Shown here piece by piece: positions 23,986-46,452 of a stretch of 64,000 bases of DNA. Below the pieces are notes generated by a model, which searched no databases, had not been told where the DNA came from, and saw only the letters and a program-made list of their open reading frames with translations. The position numbers and the translations under genes were made by a program. The number at the start of each line of letters is the position of its first letter. Position 1 is the stretch's first letter. Source of the stretch: Ancistrus triradiatus (Eukaryota > Chordata > Actinopteri > Siluriformes > Loricariidae); the NCBI GenBank assembly GCA_025084515.1, contig JAJAGP010000950.1, positions 124,001-188,000 on the forward strand, in the 5' to 3' direction.

Positions 23986-25289
23986 ACACTCCTTCACACT
24001 CAGACTTGAGGGCACTACAGGGATGTTTTCAGGATCTTGGAGGGAACCCTGGTGGACATGTGGAGAACATGCACAACTCCACAAAGTCAACAGACTGTAG
24101 CCTAGAGGCTCTGGTAGCAATTACTGCTCCACTGCGACACCCATTTTAGGCTTAATAATTCTGGTACCCCAAAAGGGGGTGATGAGGGTGAGATGTTTGG
24201 TTGAATTGTCCAAATGTCTTGACAGCAGTGTCTCTGGATGTTGGTCGCCATAGTCGTCAGGCCAAGTTTGCACCCCTGAATCATTACTCGCAAGCTTAAT
24301 TCCTAACTTCAGTTCAGAATTTGATTAGAACTGATTACAAAAGTGACTTCAAATGTCTGCTATTACAAAACAAACAAACATTTTATTTCTGTTGAAAGCC
24401 ACCTGTTGTGTTATTGGACTTTTTTTGCCAAGGGCCACACTGCATAACCACAAATAAGAGATCGACTTAGAAACAGTAGGAGGAAGAGCAAGGGCAAACG
24501 GGGCCTCTTTATACTGTAGGTCAAGCAGCCCAACCTATACTTCAGCTTCACACTCGTGCGCCTCTGAATTCTGTTGAAGTGGCGACCTTCGCTTTGGCCT
24601 CCTAACAGATTAGTCTGGACAGATGCCAGGCTTCATATCACCAACTGAATGCTATGGTGGCCCAGAGGGTGCGTGGAGGGGAGGGGACGAGCAGGAGATA
24701 AAGGCACCCAGATAGGGAGAGATGGCACCGAAATTAAGGACAAGTGATTGGGAAAGAGAGAGCGAGAGCATCACGCAGATTAACAGATGGAGAGTTTGCA
24801 TGCTCTGCGCCGAGCGTTTGAACCTTATCTGAAATGAAATGTGAAGTCGTGTATGAAGGACGAGACAGGCTTCAGACCAGAAATGATAATTTCTTCGTCC
24901 TGCAGTGGCTCACAATAACGTGTGGACCCTCGTACAAGCACCGCACCACACTGCACTCCGAAGATCTTGTCATGCCCATTATTATTTATTATATGAGGTA
25001 GCTTTTTTTTTTGCACTGCTCCCCGCGGCTTTCTTTAGCAGATGTGTGTGCAGAATTTCTTGAAGCGTTACTTGTCACTCATTCTCATGTCAGCCGTCTC
25101 CCGACTTTCCTCTTTGCTTCTTTATTCTTTTTGTGTCAGTTCTCAGTCTCAGGTTTGCACACAGACCCGGACAGAGTTGAAAACATGCATAAATACCAAG
25201 AAGAATTCAGAAAAAGTGAAGAAAATGTGAGTCATTAATGCAGCTGTACTAAAAACACAGTTGCAGAACCCCCTGAAGACGAGGGTCGC
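23986..25289. other. Intergenic, no gene recognised
   Basis: No coding exon, RNA gene or named repeat is supported. A 75-codon + frame at 25011-25238 lacks any recognisable domain. Confidence 0.35.
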
Positions 25290-25510
25290 CCCCTCGATTA
25301 TGGTGCTGGACTGCTAATCAGAAGGTTTCAGATGCCAGCTTCCAAAGCTGAACTTGTTGGGCCCATGAGCAAGGACCTTAATTTTCAATTGCTGAGCTCA
25401 ACTGTAAGTCTCCCTGGAGCAATTAGGCTCATGGTTCCAATCCTGGGGTCCCCAAGGGGGTGAGCAAGGCTTTGTCTGCTCCAAGGAAAAAAACGTTGGG
25501 AACCACTGAT
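25290..25510 (+). repeat. Degraded tRNA-derived SINE
   Basis: The words gctggactgctaatcagaag, gagcaaggaccttaattttc and gctcaactgtaagtc follow the order of the tRNA-headed SINEs at 26692 and 47521. A ggtgagcaaggctttgtctg block and a gggaaccactgatg block follow. It is heavily mutated. Confidence 0.5.
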
Positions 25511-26166
25511 GTAGGGGACCTTTATGGGGTTTTTTTATGTAAAATACGCACAGACACAAAATTTTATTTAAAGAATTTCAAGAAACCAAAGGCAAGACCA
25601 AGTCGCTGTATTCTGGACATGTCCTCATAACATTGTTTCCCTGGAGAATGCAAGAGACATTGAAGAAAATTTGCTAACAATTCTCTGCATGACCTGATAC
25701 AGACGGGTGCAGAGTTGGACTACGCAACACCCCAGATTTCTGCCACTCGATTGCTAAAAGGACAAAATATTCTACTCAACAGGAGACAATAAATCATATT
25801 AAGTACGAAGTCTTGGTCAAGCTTCCCATAGAAACGGAGGCAAGGAGCCAATAGAGTGAATGAGATCATCCAAACCGGATAAAAGTAATTCCTTCATGAC
25901 TCGTGTCGCTTTGTTTATTTATTACCACCAGAGACACTTATTTCCTTTCTGATTGGATTCGTAATAAGTGTAATGGCTTTTGTCTCAGTTCATTAGTGAG
26001 TATGAGAAAATAAACCAGCTCTTCTGGGTTAATTTATTTTGCACACTGTTGCAATGCTAATAAAATATTGGATGGATTCTATTGGCTTATGACTTTAGAA
26101 GACGTCAGTGGTTCTTACCCTGCCTTTGTAGCTAAGGATATTTTATGAATATGTATCTAGATTGAG

Positions 26167-26192
26167 ATATATATATATATATATATATATAT
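26167..26192. repeat. (AT)n microsatellite
   Basis: About 13 AT units. Confidence 0.9.
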
Positions 26193-26279
26193 TAATTACG
26201 TTGACACCACTTCTCATTAGTGAGCTCTGCTATTTCACGACTCACTTGTAACACATTCATAATACAAAGTCTACATTTC

Positions 26280-26628
26280 TGGATTCTCCATAGACAAGCA
26301 GTGGCAGTATAGAGATGTACTGATACCCCAGTGACTCTCAATATGAGAAGTCAGTCCAAATTTCTGCCCTGCTGTCATTAAACAGAGTCCACAGAGAATT
26401 GGATTGCCGTCTTTGATTGAGAACAGACCTCGAAAATGCACTGAAATGCCAAAAGTGAGCCAATATTACTGTCAAACATCAGAAGCCAACCTCACAGTCA
26501 TGTTCCAAAATCTAGTGGAAAGCCCTCTCAGAAAAAAACAAATCTGATGTAGCAGCAAAGGTGGCTGGCATACTAATACCATAGTAATAATTTTTGGGGT
26601 GTCCACATACCTTTGTCTATACTGTGTA
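26280..26628. mobile_element. MITE, left end lost
   Basis: The right end gtgtccacatacctttgtct, finishing actgtgta, is the reverse of the left end at 48388 (cactatatagacaaaagt). The inside block ccatagacaagcagtggcag followed by ctgccctgctgtcattaaac matches 48450-48560. No coding frame. Confidence 0.65.
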
Positions 26629-26691
26629 GATAGATGGTGATTCAGTAGGATCCGTTTTTAAAAGACAAATACACAGTTGATACTGGATTTT

Positions 26692-26889
26692 GGGACTGTG
26701 GTAGCCTAGAGGTTAAGGTACCGGACTATGAACCAAAAGGTCCAGGGTTTAAATCCCACCTCGGCCAAGCTGCCACTGTTGGGTCCTTCAGCAAGGCCCT
26801 TAAATCACAATTGCTTAGACTGTACGATTGTATCAATTGTAAGTCGCTCTGGATAAGGGCTGTAATGCTGTAAAAGTAAAATGTAAATG
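26692..26889 (+). mobile_element. tRNA-derived SINE
   Basis: The head has an A-box-like ggtagcctagaggttaagg and a B-box-like gggtttaaatccc, the split promoter of RNA polymerase III. The body runs through ccactgttgggtccttcagc to a tail gtaagtcgctctggataagg that ends in aaatgtaaatg. It is the most complete forward copy in the window; others are at 31681-31873, 47521-47779, 48595-48790 and 58681-58790. Confidence 0.85.
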
Positions 26890-27833
26890 ATTTTCCATGG
26901 AAGCTTGAACGCCATTATCTCCATAGCCTGCCTGCATAGATCTGTAGGTATTTCTCATCATATTTGTTTCATTTTTCTTGTTTAACCTTTTCAGAATGAC
27001 TTGTCTTTTTGTGCGCTGTCTTTTGTACTTACGTTTCAATTTTCTAGTAATTACAAAAATTCTCCACTAATAAGCTAAGTGCTGTCGGGATGGGTTTTAG
27101 GTTTTGGATAAATCGGTCTATTTGAGTTTGTGACCTGTAGGTGGTGCTTAATCCTCATATAATGTTCTAATTTTATTAATAAATATCAAAAGTTTCATGT
27201 CTCCAGCTGCATCGGAGATGACTCAGTTCTTAAAAGGCATTAGTGCAAAGAAAGTCACAAGAAATGCCTGTAGTAATTCATCCGGTCGGCTAAGAGACTC
27301 CTGATGAATTATTAATTGCGTATTATGCTACCGCTGTGATTTTAATAACCATTTCATATCCGAAATGGGACTTGTATCAAGGTGTACGTGTCAATATTGG
27401 ATCCATGACTCATTAGATAAAGCCATCCATAGTTCAGGCTGTGCCTAAAGGCATTAATAAGCCCAAGTCGGATGTATTAATCTAACATGTGGCCTATACA
27501 GACAGCATGGCACTGATCAAAATCGCACCACTTGGAATACATTCAAGAACATAATGAGGGATCTGCTTCCTTCGGGCAAGATTATGGTGCAGAGCTACTC
27601 TGGGGCCTCGAGCAAGACTCTGAACAACTACTGAACTGCTCAGCTGCGGTTGTTTCTGCTTCGATGGTTAGTTACATTGAAAAGAAATGTGATTTAGAGC
27701 TGATGGGTGAATGTGCATTACTGTGTCTGTTGTTTTCCTGTTCTTCAAATTGATCCTGTCTTGCATTGATCCTGTACATGACAAATAATGGTTCCAAACC
27801 AAATCTAAACAAAGCTCTGCCATCCCCAACAGA
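26890..27833. other. Intergenic, no gene recognised
   Basis: No supported exon, RNA gene or repeat. Confidence 0.35.
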
Positions 27834-28440
27834 ATAAAGTGATTCGTTGCGAGTGTTTTCTGGCAAAAGTAAACATAAATTATAGCTTTTTTCCTTTTTT
27901 TACTAGGTTCCATTCATAGCTCTTTCATTTTGCCTTTTGGCCTTTTCTCTTCTCAAGACAACTAAACATTTAGCTAAAATCAAACATAGGCTTAATAATA
28001 TCTTATTAAGTAAATCCAGAATTCCCCCAGGTTGGGAACCACTGCTTTACACGGTACATATCTAAGAAAATCTGTGCCCCCTCAAAAGAATAAAGTGATT
28101 TATTGCAAGTCTAGGCAAAAATTAACATTTTTTCCTTTTCTACTAGGTTCCATTTATAGTTTTTGTTTTTAATTATGGGTTTTGGTCTTTTTTCTTTTCA
28201 AGTCAGCCAAACATTTAGCTAAAATCATAAGCCTAATAATATCTTTTAAAGTAATTTTGCATACAGATTTTTTCCCCTGATAAGTGTTATTGTAATTTTT
28301 TTTAACATATGCAAGTTGTATTTTGATAAACTCAGAGCACCTTAGAGCAGACAAACCATTCATCAACCCCTTTGATGTTTGGCACTTCCTAAGAGGGGCT
28401 TGGACCCCAAGTTGGGAACCACTGCTTTATAGGGTATTTG
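27834..28440. repeat. Diverged tandem duplication
   Basis: Two consecutive blocks, about 27834-28070 and 28088-28440, share aataaagtgatt, ttcctttt with tactaggttccat, aaacatttagctaaaatca and ttgggaaccactgcttta in that order. The second copy contains an extra stretch of roughly 100 bases. The family resembles a dispersed repeat with a gggaaccactg word also seen near 25500. Confidence 0.65.
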
Positions 28441-29574
28441 GTTTATACAGTGACTATATGGACTTTTTTTCAGTCGTCTGACCATAAAACCTGTTGCCAG
28501 ATGGCATGAGAAGGGCAAACAAGCGTCAGTGTGGTACGTTTTCAGAAAAGGCTTCTTTCCTGTCCACATATCGTAGATGCAGTGCGCTAACAGTGCATGA
28601 TCACTGATCTCACATTGGAAAGATTTAAACATCATTATTTTTCTAACCACAACGTAATATGTGATCTTTCAACTATTCAGCATACATTGTAAACTAGGCC
28701 AGTGTGCTTACAACTGAATGACACACCATTTCATAAAAGGTTCACACAATTACACCATCGCCTGGCTGTCTTGCCTTTCACGATCACCTTCTTTTTTTAG
28801 CCAGTCTGAAAGCACAGGATATGAAGTCTGGTCTTATCGCACGCAAATAGTCCTCCCAGAACTGATTAAAATCAGCGAGGGCGAGGGTGTGAGGGTTTTG
28901 ATGTGTCTACCGTGGCCAAGGATATACAAACAGGGCTGTCAAAGTTAACTTTAACGCTGTTAAAGCATATTTTCAGTTTCTTGACCTTGGGTTGCATCAA
29001 TATTCACCATTCTCTACATTCTACATGTTATATAATGTACTTTGAAGTGATAGAGTTAGTAAAGGTGTTAGCTATTTTTAACACATCGCAACTCAAAACT
29101 GGAACGCAACTCAACGGCTATGATACGAACTGGGGTGGGGTAGCCCAGCACTGCGCACCAGTTCTCTACCAGTGAGCCAAAGCAAATGTAAACGATTACA
29201 AATATACAAGAGTGCCATCTCCTGGTGGTGTAGCGTCAATACACATGTGTACTAGTTTGGCGTTAGTTACATTAATTTAAAAATCATAACACTTTATAAC
29301 TTTGTTGAGATATTACGACTTAAGGTTTGGTTTGGGGCATTTATTTTACTATTAAACCAATAACATAGCAGTGATTTACCTTCAAAATCAGCATAAAAAG
29401 TCGAATAACATGTTTGTTTTGCTAGCTATAGCAATTATTTTAGGAATGATAGTCTTGGGTTACATATGATTCATTAAAAATTTGTTTACTTTTCTCCATG
29501 TAATTATCAAACTGCATTTACTGTAATAAAAAGAAAGCATCAACTTTTTTTTTTATTAAATAGGAAATGCCAAT
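28441..29574. other. Intergenic, no gene recognised
   Basis: No supported exon or RNA gene. Confidence 0.35.
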
Positions 29575-30030
29575 TTTATTCATTCATTTTCTCAAAAACG
29601 TTTACTCCAGCTACTCCTCCCACAGTCCAAAGGCATGTGCGTTAGGTTAATTGATGTCTCTAAAGTTCCCCTAGTGTGTGAATGGGTTTATGAGTGTGTG
29701 AGTGTATGTACCCTACGACGCATTGGCACATTGTCTAGAGTTGTTTCTGCCTCTCCCACGACCCTGTCCAGGATCAAGCGGATAAAAAAGTAAATGAATG
29801 TGAATTAATTTTCTCATTCAGGTCTGGGTTGCAGGAAAGGCGGTGCCTAGCTGGCGGCACAGGGCACAAGACAGGAACAACCCAACCAGGATGCCACTCA
29901 TAAATACACCCAGGGCATTTTAGAAACACCACTTAACCTAATGTTTAGAACGTTGGAGGAAACCGGAGAACCCGGAGTAAACCCACACGGGGAGGACATG
30001 CAAACTCCACACAGGCGGAGTCTGAGGTCA
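29575..30030. repeat. Two abutting retroposon fragments
   Basis: The left part holds ctcctcccacagtccaaagg, gttaattgatgtctctaaag and a final gataaaaaagtaaatgaatg tail on the + strand. The right part holds the inverted form with ggaggaaaccggagaacccg and ggggaggacatgcaaactcc. The two are opposite-strand pieces of widespread teleost retroposons placed back to back just upstream of the ccdc6 promoter. Confidence 0.6.
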
Positions 30031-30179
30031 GAATGGGACACTAGAAATTAATGAGACACGTAATTACATTTTAAAAACACGTCGTTACAGAACTTTTATT
30101 TTGAAAGTGCTGCAAGAGCTTCTACCGCCCAGCTTGCGGCCTCACGCGTCATCATGCTGCATCTGCAATACTGCAATCA

Positions 30180-30366
30180 CGTGGTACATTTGCGCGCACC
30201 CTATTAGCTAATCACACCTCAATAGGCGGGAAAAGCCAACCAATCCTGATCTAAGAGGCGGGGATTGCCCGAATACGGGTAGGAACAATATAACGCCTGT
30301 TTGTGTCTGTCTACCCGTTGTGTTTGGAGTCAGGGCTCGGCGTTCTTGGCTCTCGTTAGCCGCAGC
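30180..30366 (+). promoter_or_regulatory. ccdc6 promoter and 5' untranslated region
   Basis: This GC-richer stretch upstream of the ccdc6 start contains an E2F-like ggcgggaaaa (30225-30234; TTTCCCGCC on the other strand), a CCAAT box (30240-30244) and a GC-box-like gaggcgggga (30255-30264). A TATAA-like aatataac lies at 30287-30294. The set of motifs is typical of a broadly expressed gene. The transcription start is inferred to lie within roughly 30290-30330. Confidence 0.55.
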
Positions 30367-40972
<10,606 letters not shown>

Positions 40973-42715
40973 TGCATGCGCCGCAGCACACCGGATTCGG
41001 TCCAGTGTGTGAGCTGGGAAAGAGACTGGCAAGTTTTAGTGGGAGATCTGGGGTCGTTGACGGGCGGCGTCTCGGTTCTGGAAGTTAACGTACCCATTGC
41101 GTCATGTTTTTGGCTTTAGAATGGAAGATGATTTGCTCTGTTTTTGCGTTTTCGGTTTTGTTAGGTCGCTGCCTGCGCTCGCTCCTCCCCCGGTCTTTAG
41201 CAACGCGGCTGATATAGACATGATCATTAAATCCTGCAGATGAGTGTTCGGAACAAAACACTGTAATATATGTATGTTATGTTTTGATTTTAATACGTGT
41301 ATAAATACATCGGAGGAGAAGCGGACATGAGGGGAAACGAGTTCAGCCGGGGGAAAAGTGAAAGACGATGGTTAGATGGCAGAGCTGGCGTGGTAGAACC
41401 TCGCGTATGTTGATTTGTTTGTCTTTTTTGTTGTTTTTTTAAAAGATGTTTGTCTGTAGAAGGTAAAGGCAAGACAGTGATGACTGGTATGGGGATGACG
41501 TGAGTCTGAACAGTAGATGTACACGTTAAAGACGTTGTTAAAATGCGCACGTTTTCTGTAATTTCAGAGATGAGCTTGGCATAAAATGTGAAAATCAGGG
41601 TTGCCTCTCAGCTCTTGAGTCCTGGGTTCAAGTTCCTCTTCTCCACCAAATGCCCTGCATAAACCGTAGTTCATTTACAAGTAATCCCACACGTTTGATG
41701 GGGATGGCATCTGTTAGGCAGGGCGATTTTTTTTTGAAACTGTGCTAGGTACACGTCTTGGCACTGCCATTATGCTACAGTTGTGCCCTTGAGCAAGACC
41801 CTCAACCGCTGGCGTTGTACCTTGTCAAGTTGTTAGTTGTCTCATTAATGTGGTATCCTTAGGACCTCCTTAGGTCCCTGTAGACTCATCACACACTAAT
41901 ACCCAAACTCGAACCGTGCGGATTAGAAGAAAGGGTGGGACTAACAAAAATGGAGGCAGGAGCTGAAACAAATGTGCGTTTAAACATAAATAGGGTCATA
42001 AGACAGGAATTCGAAGCCTCGCCTCGCTCAGATTGCAAATAGTGCCTGCATGTGACACCCTACCAGGCTGGGAGGTGGTCTGGACCCAAACCTGGGTCCT
42101 TATGGTGGTGGGCCAGTCCATCACAGGGCTGTCAAGGGTTGCTGTTGACTGTCCAGCATGACTACGTACAATGGCTGAAAGGCACAACCAGGACTAAGTT
42201 TCCACGGTGGTGGAACGTGTTGGACCCCAAACATTGTTGGCTTGGTTCCAGGCAGGATTTTTTCATTTGTACAGAGAACACAATTAATTGTTTTCTATAA
42301 ACATTTTTGAATATAGGCAAAAAGTAACTGCAAATCCATGGCCGATGGTGCTTCTTTTTGTTTTGCCAGGTCTCTGTGTATCTAGTGTGCTTTCTGCTCA
42401 GTCGGATCTTTTCCCCCCAATCTGAGATCAGCAAGAACCCGAATGAATGCAGCCAATCAAGTCACGGTCCTGCCGTGCCGTGTAATTGTGTGCCAGTTAG
42501 CTTCTGTTATTAACCCTGTTAGCGTTGTTTAGTTTTGGAGGTTTGGATTAGATTATGTACAGATTGTTTGGAGAAGGAAAGGGATTAATACTGATCTCAG
42601 ATCAGCAGGTAGGAAGCAGAAGAGAGGTGAGGATGACGTCCCGTCTTCAGCCGGTCATAAGCAAATGTACCAGCAGGAACAGAAGAAGGTACTGTTGAAC
42701 AAAAATCTTGATGCA

Positions 42716-42721
42716 ATTAAA
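42716..42721 (+). terminator. Candidate ccdc6 poly(A) signal
   Basis: An ATTAAA hexamer is followed about 20-30 bases on by a T/G-rich gtctttgtgtttct. It would give a 3' untranslated region of about 1.75 kb. No AATAAA occurs between the stop codon and this point that I could see. Confidence 0.4.
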
Positions 42722-43275
42722 AGCTTGTACAAAATGCAGTCTTTGTGTTTCTTAAATTGTCTGCGTTTGCTTGGTCTACAGTTCCATAGCCAGATTCCCA
42801 ATAGCTTTTTGCCTTGGTTACGTGGTAGTTATAACTGTTAAACTACGTCATCTTCCCAATTTCCGTCCATTAACAAACCTCGGAGGTGCTCAGTCATGGA
42901 GGATCAATACTTGGAGGAGATCGGTAGATATTGGAGTGATAGGAAGACAGGAATGTAGAGATGCACCAAGCAGAGACCTGAGACGGTACTCCGATCTTAG
43001 AAGCGCAGGGATGAGCAAAATGCGGGCACAAAACAGTCCCTGTGAGAGCCATTGCCTGCATGTCCTTGATTGGGGCTTTTTTTTCCACGTGTTTTAACCC
43101 CGCCATTTTCAGGTCAGGGTTGTGGAGGCTTGAGCGTCTATAGCAGGTGTAAGCGCGGCCTGTACAGGTTGCCAAGCACTCGCAAATCTGGCCTCCACTT
43201 CTTGAATTCCTTATTGACCACGAGGCAGAAACCACCCAGAGCCTGATCCCTGGGACTCGGACACGCAGGGATGGC

Positions 43276-43430
43276 ATTGATCTAAATCAGAGGCGCTCAG
43301 GTGGTGTGGAACCCAGGTTTGAATCCCGGCAGTGCTTTTCGAGCTCATCAGGCATCCATAGCAGAGGAGGGAGACTGAGGAGGACGGTCGGAGAATCATC
43401 CCCCAGTGCTGCGATGGTGTGGCAGCACAT
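43276..43430 (+). repeat. SINE-like fragment
   Basis: A head with ggcgctcaggtggtgtgg and a B-box-like ggtttgaatcccgg is followed by a ggtcggagaatcatccccc body also recognisable near 46130-46190 and, inverted, at 47285-47340 and 49365-49430. Confidence 0.5.
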
Positions 43431-43536
43431 CTAAGGCACAACTGTTCTCCTGCTATGGGTAACCCAACCCCAATGAGGATGAATCAAAGACTGAATGTGA
43501 CATACTGTAAGATTGTTAATCCCTACTCGAAGTCAT

Positions 43537-43640
43537 TGTTCTACTGGTACTGTGTTCTACTGACCACAGCAGACCCTACCCAGTTGAGCTCACCTGGGTA
43601 GGGTCTAATGTGGTCAGTAGAATACAATACCAGTAGAACA
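43537..43640. repeat. 104-bp near-perfect hairpin
   Basis: The left arm tgttctactggtactgtgtt... (43537-43582) is complementary to the right arm ending ...aataccagtagaaca (43593-43640). The stem is about 46 bp with a handful of mismatches, around a short loop centred on gagctc. It is a foldback element or the remains of a very short MITE. The mirrored peptides read on both strands here are a consequence of the palindrome. Confidence 0.85.
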
Positions 43641-43986
43641 TGATGATCAGTTTAGAGTGTTGTTCGTCCTCTAGCTCCCATAAGCCCAGTTCTAGCCAAG
43701 CACAGTCCTTTGTGTAAGGTGGTATTTCACACCCCCGGCAGTGCACTGTGTTGGGTTTAACTTTTCTCACATAGCTCAGGCTGATTAAGTTACGGCTCCC
43801 CCTCATACACGCCCACGCTGAGCTGTGTATTAATCCCCTCCTGTGGTCTTTGAGTTTACAAAATGCCTGTCTGGTCCAGTTCAGGCCAGCTCGGATCAGT
43901 CCTTAATGTAGCAACGCGACTACAAGGATCAAATTCGGAGAGCGAAAGACTGGTCGTGGAAATACCCAATCTGGACCGATTGGATA

Positions 43987-45516
43987 TACTGGTCCTTCTC
44001 AAAAAATTAGCATATTGTGATAAAGTTAATTATTTTCCGTAATGTAATGATAAAAATTAAACTTTCATATATTTTAGATTCATTGCACACCAACTGAAAT
44101 ATTTCAAGTCTTTTATTGTTTTAATACTGATGATTTTGGCATACAGCTCATGAAAACCCAAAATTCTCACAAAATTTGCATATTTAATCGGACCAATAAA
44201 AGAAAAGTGTTTTTAATATTAAAAAAAGTCAACCTTCAGATTATTATGTTCATTTATGCACTCAATACTTGGTCGGGAATCCTTTTGCAGAAATGACTGC
44301 TTCAATGTGGCGTGGCATGGAGGCAATCAGCCTGTGGCACTGCTGAGGTGTTATGGAGGCCCAGGATGCTTCGATAGCGGCCTTGATCCATCCAAAGGTT
44401 GGGTCTGGCGCTCCACTTCTCTCCCTCTTCACACTATCCCCCAGATTCTCTATCGGTTCAGGTCAGGAGAGTTGGCAGCCAATTGAGCACATAATACCAT
44501 GTCAGTAACCCTTTACCAGTGGTTTTGGCACTGTGAGCAGGTGTGAGCAGGTCGTGCTGAAAAATGAACTCTTCATCTCCATAAAGCTCTTCAGCAGATG
44601 GAAGCATGAAGTGCTCCAAAATCTCCTGATAGCTAGATGCATTGACCCTGCCCTTGATAAAACACAGTGGACAAACATCAGCACCTGACATGGCACCCCA
44701 GACCATCACTGACTGTGGGTACTTGACACTGGACTTCAGACATTTTGGCATTTCCTTCTCCCCAGTCTTCCTCCAGACTCTGGCACCTTTCCGAATGACA
44801 TGCAAAATTTGCTTGCATCCAAAAAAAGTACTTTGGACCACTGAGCAACAGTCCAGTGCTGCTTCTCTGTAGCAAAGGTCAGGCGCTTCTGCCGCCGTTT
44901 CTGGTTCAAAAGTGGCTTGACCTGGGGAATGCGGCACCTGTAGCCCATTTCCTGCACACGCCGTGCACGGTGGCTCGGAATCGGCCTTCTCCACAATCCT
45001 CAGCTAGGTCCTGTCCACCTCCTTCTCGTGGGCAGCGTTTCTCTGCCACACTTTTTCCTTCCCACAGACTTCCCACTGAGGTGCCTTGATACAGCACTCT
45101 GGGAACAGCCTATTCGTTCAGAAATTTCTTTCTGTGTCTTACCTTGAGGCTTGAGGGTGTCAATGATGGCCTTCTGGAAAGCAGTCAGGTCGGCAGTCTT
45201 ACCCATGATTGTGGTTTTGAGTAATGAACCAGGCTGGGAGTTTTCAAAAGCCTCAGGAATCTTTTGCAGGTGTTTAGAGTTAATTCGTTGATTCAGATGA
45301 TTAGGTTAATAGCTCGTTTAGAGAACCTTTTCATGATATGCTAATTTTGGGTTTTCATGAGCTGTATGCCAAAATCATCAGTATTAAAACAATAAAAGAC
45401 TTGAAGTATTTCAGTTGGTGTGCAATGAATCTAAAATATATGAAAGTTTAATTTTTATCATTACATTACGGAAAGAATTAACGTTATCACAATATGCTAA
45501 TTTTTTGAGAAGGATA
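43987..45516 (-). mobile_element. Tc1-like transposon with about 190-bp terminal inverted repeats
   Basis: Long ends match in inverted orientation: tctcaaaaaattagcatatt at left and aatatgctaattttttgaga at right, continuing through catacagctcatgaaaaccc and its complement. The transposase is on the minus strand. It starts at 45206 with an N-terminal helix-turn-helix (KTQKEISERIGCSQSAVSRH), a frameshift follows near 45000, and a long catalytic frame runs 44994-44458. That frame includes SVMVWGAMSG and FQHDLLTPAHSAKT, where the D is the second catalytic aspartate. It breaks just after, near 44490, where NWPANSPDLN would be expected. At least two frame breaks make it inactive, yet it is the best-preserved transposon here and so among the younger ones. 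Confidence 0.9.
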
Positions 45517-46069
45517 ATCCCTCGTTAAGCACCTCCTTGGCGACAGCGACAGGAGGATTTGGTGCCCTGTAATTGCAGGTAAAACATGGTTTATTGGTGA
45601 TACTTGATGGTGGCCAAAAAAAAGTTCGCATATGTCTGAAGTCCACCACTGTGAACACTTGAGTTTGAATCTTAACAGCGCGTAGTGCTGGGAGTATCTC
45701 GCCAAACAGGATTTTTCAGTTTAGCCAGATAACTTAAGACCAAACTCAAGCCTGTCCAATAAGAAAAGAGCTGAGGGACTTTCCTATTAGACAATCCTCG
45801 TTGCACTGAGAAATCCTGCATTGTAAAATACCCCCTGGTCGGGCACCACATAAACACAATTAAATGTGTCTAAGGGAGAGCCGGCCAGGCGTGGGCTGCT
45901 GTGTGTGGTTGTTACTGACTGACCTAGCGAGGGTAGTGGATATTAATTGTAAAGCGATGTACTCCAGTTTCCTGCAGCAATCCAGCAGGGGGCGCCAAGA
46001 GATTGGGAATTGTGCCTGAACTTGATAAAGTCAACAAACCTAAATGCAAGATATTAATTCAGATACAGT

Positions 46070-46190
46070 TGCAGTGGTTTATGCTAGCCCACGACCACGA
46101 TGACCCGGGTTCGAATCTCTGCAGCGATTTCCAAACAGGCATGACTGGCTGTGCTGGAGGGGCCAGACAGTGGAATCATCCAACTATTTC
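46070..46190 (+). repeat. SINE-like fragment
   Basis: A cccgggttcgaatctctgca B-box-like word is followed by catgactggctgtgctggag and gtggaatcatcc, the same order as at 43276-43430. Confidence 0.5.
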
Positions 46191-46452
46191 CAAGACTTTG
46201 TATGGTCTCAGAACTTATTTGTCCATTTTTAAAACTTGCTAAATAATATCATATTTAAGTTTATGCTCTCAGGTTGTGGTAGGTTTTTTCCCCATTTACT
46301 TACCTTTCATTATAACTTTCATGTCTGCAGATTTTGTAATCTCCTCGTTGTGTTTCTCACATAACTCTTGCTGACTCTGTTCCTGGCTCACCCCCCTCTC
46401 CCTCTCTTTGTATTTAAGAGAGTACCCTCCTGACTCCACTCCAGTGTGCACC

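Noticed and set aside
43419..43806. Similar peptides YWYCVLLTT and YWYCILLTT on opposite strands
   Set aside because: They arise because the DNA is palindromic (43537-43640), not because of a duplicated gene.
44458..44994. 178-codon minus-strand frame as a host gene
   Set aside because: It carries Tc1 transposase motifs and lies between long terminal inverted repeats, so it is a transposon piece.
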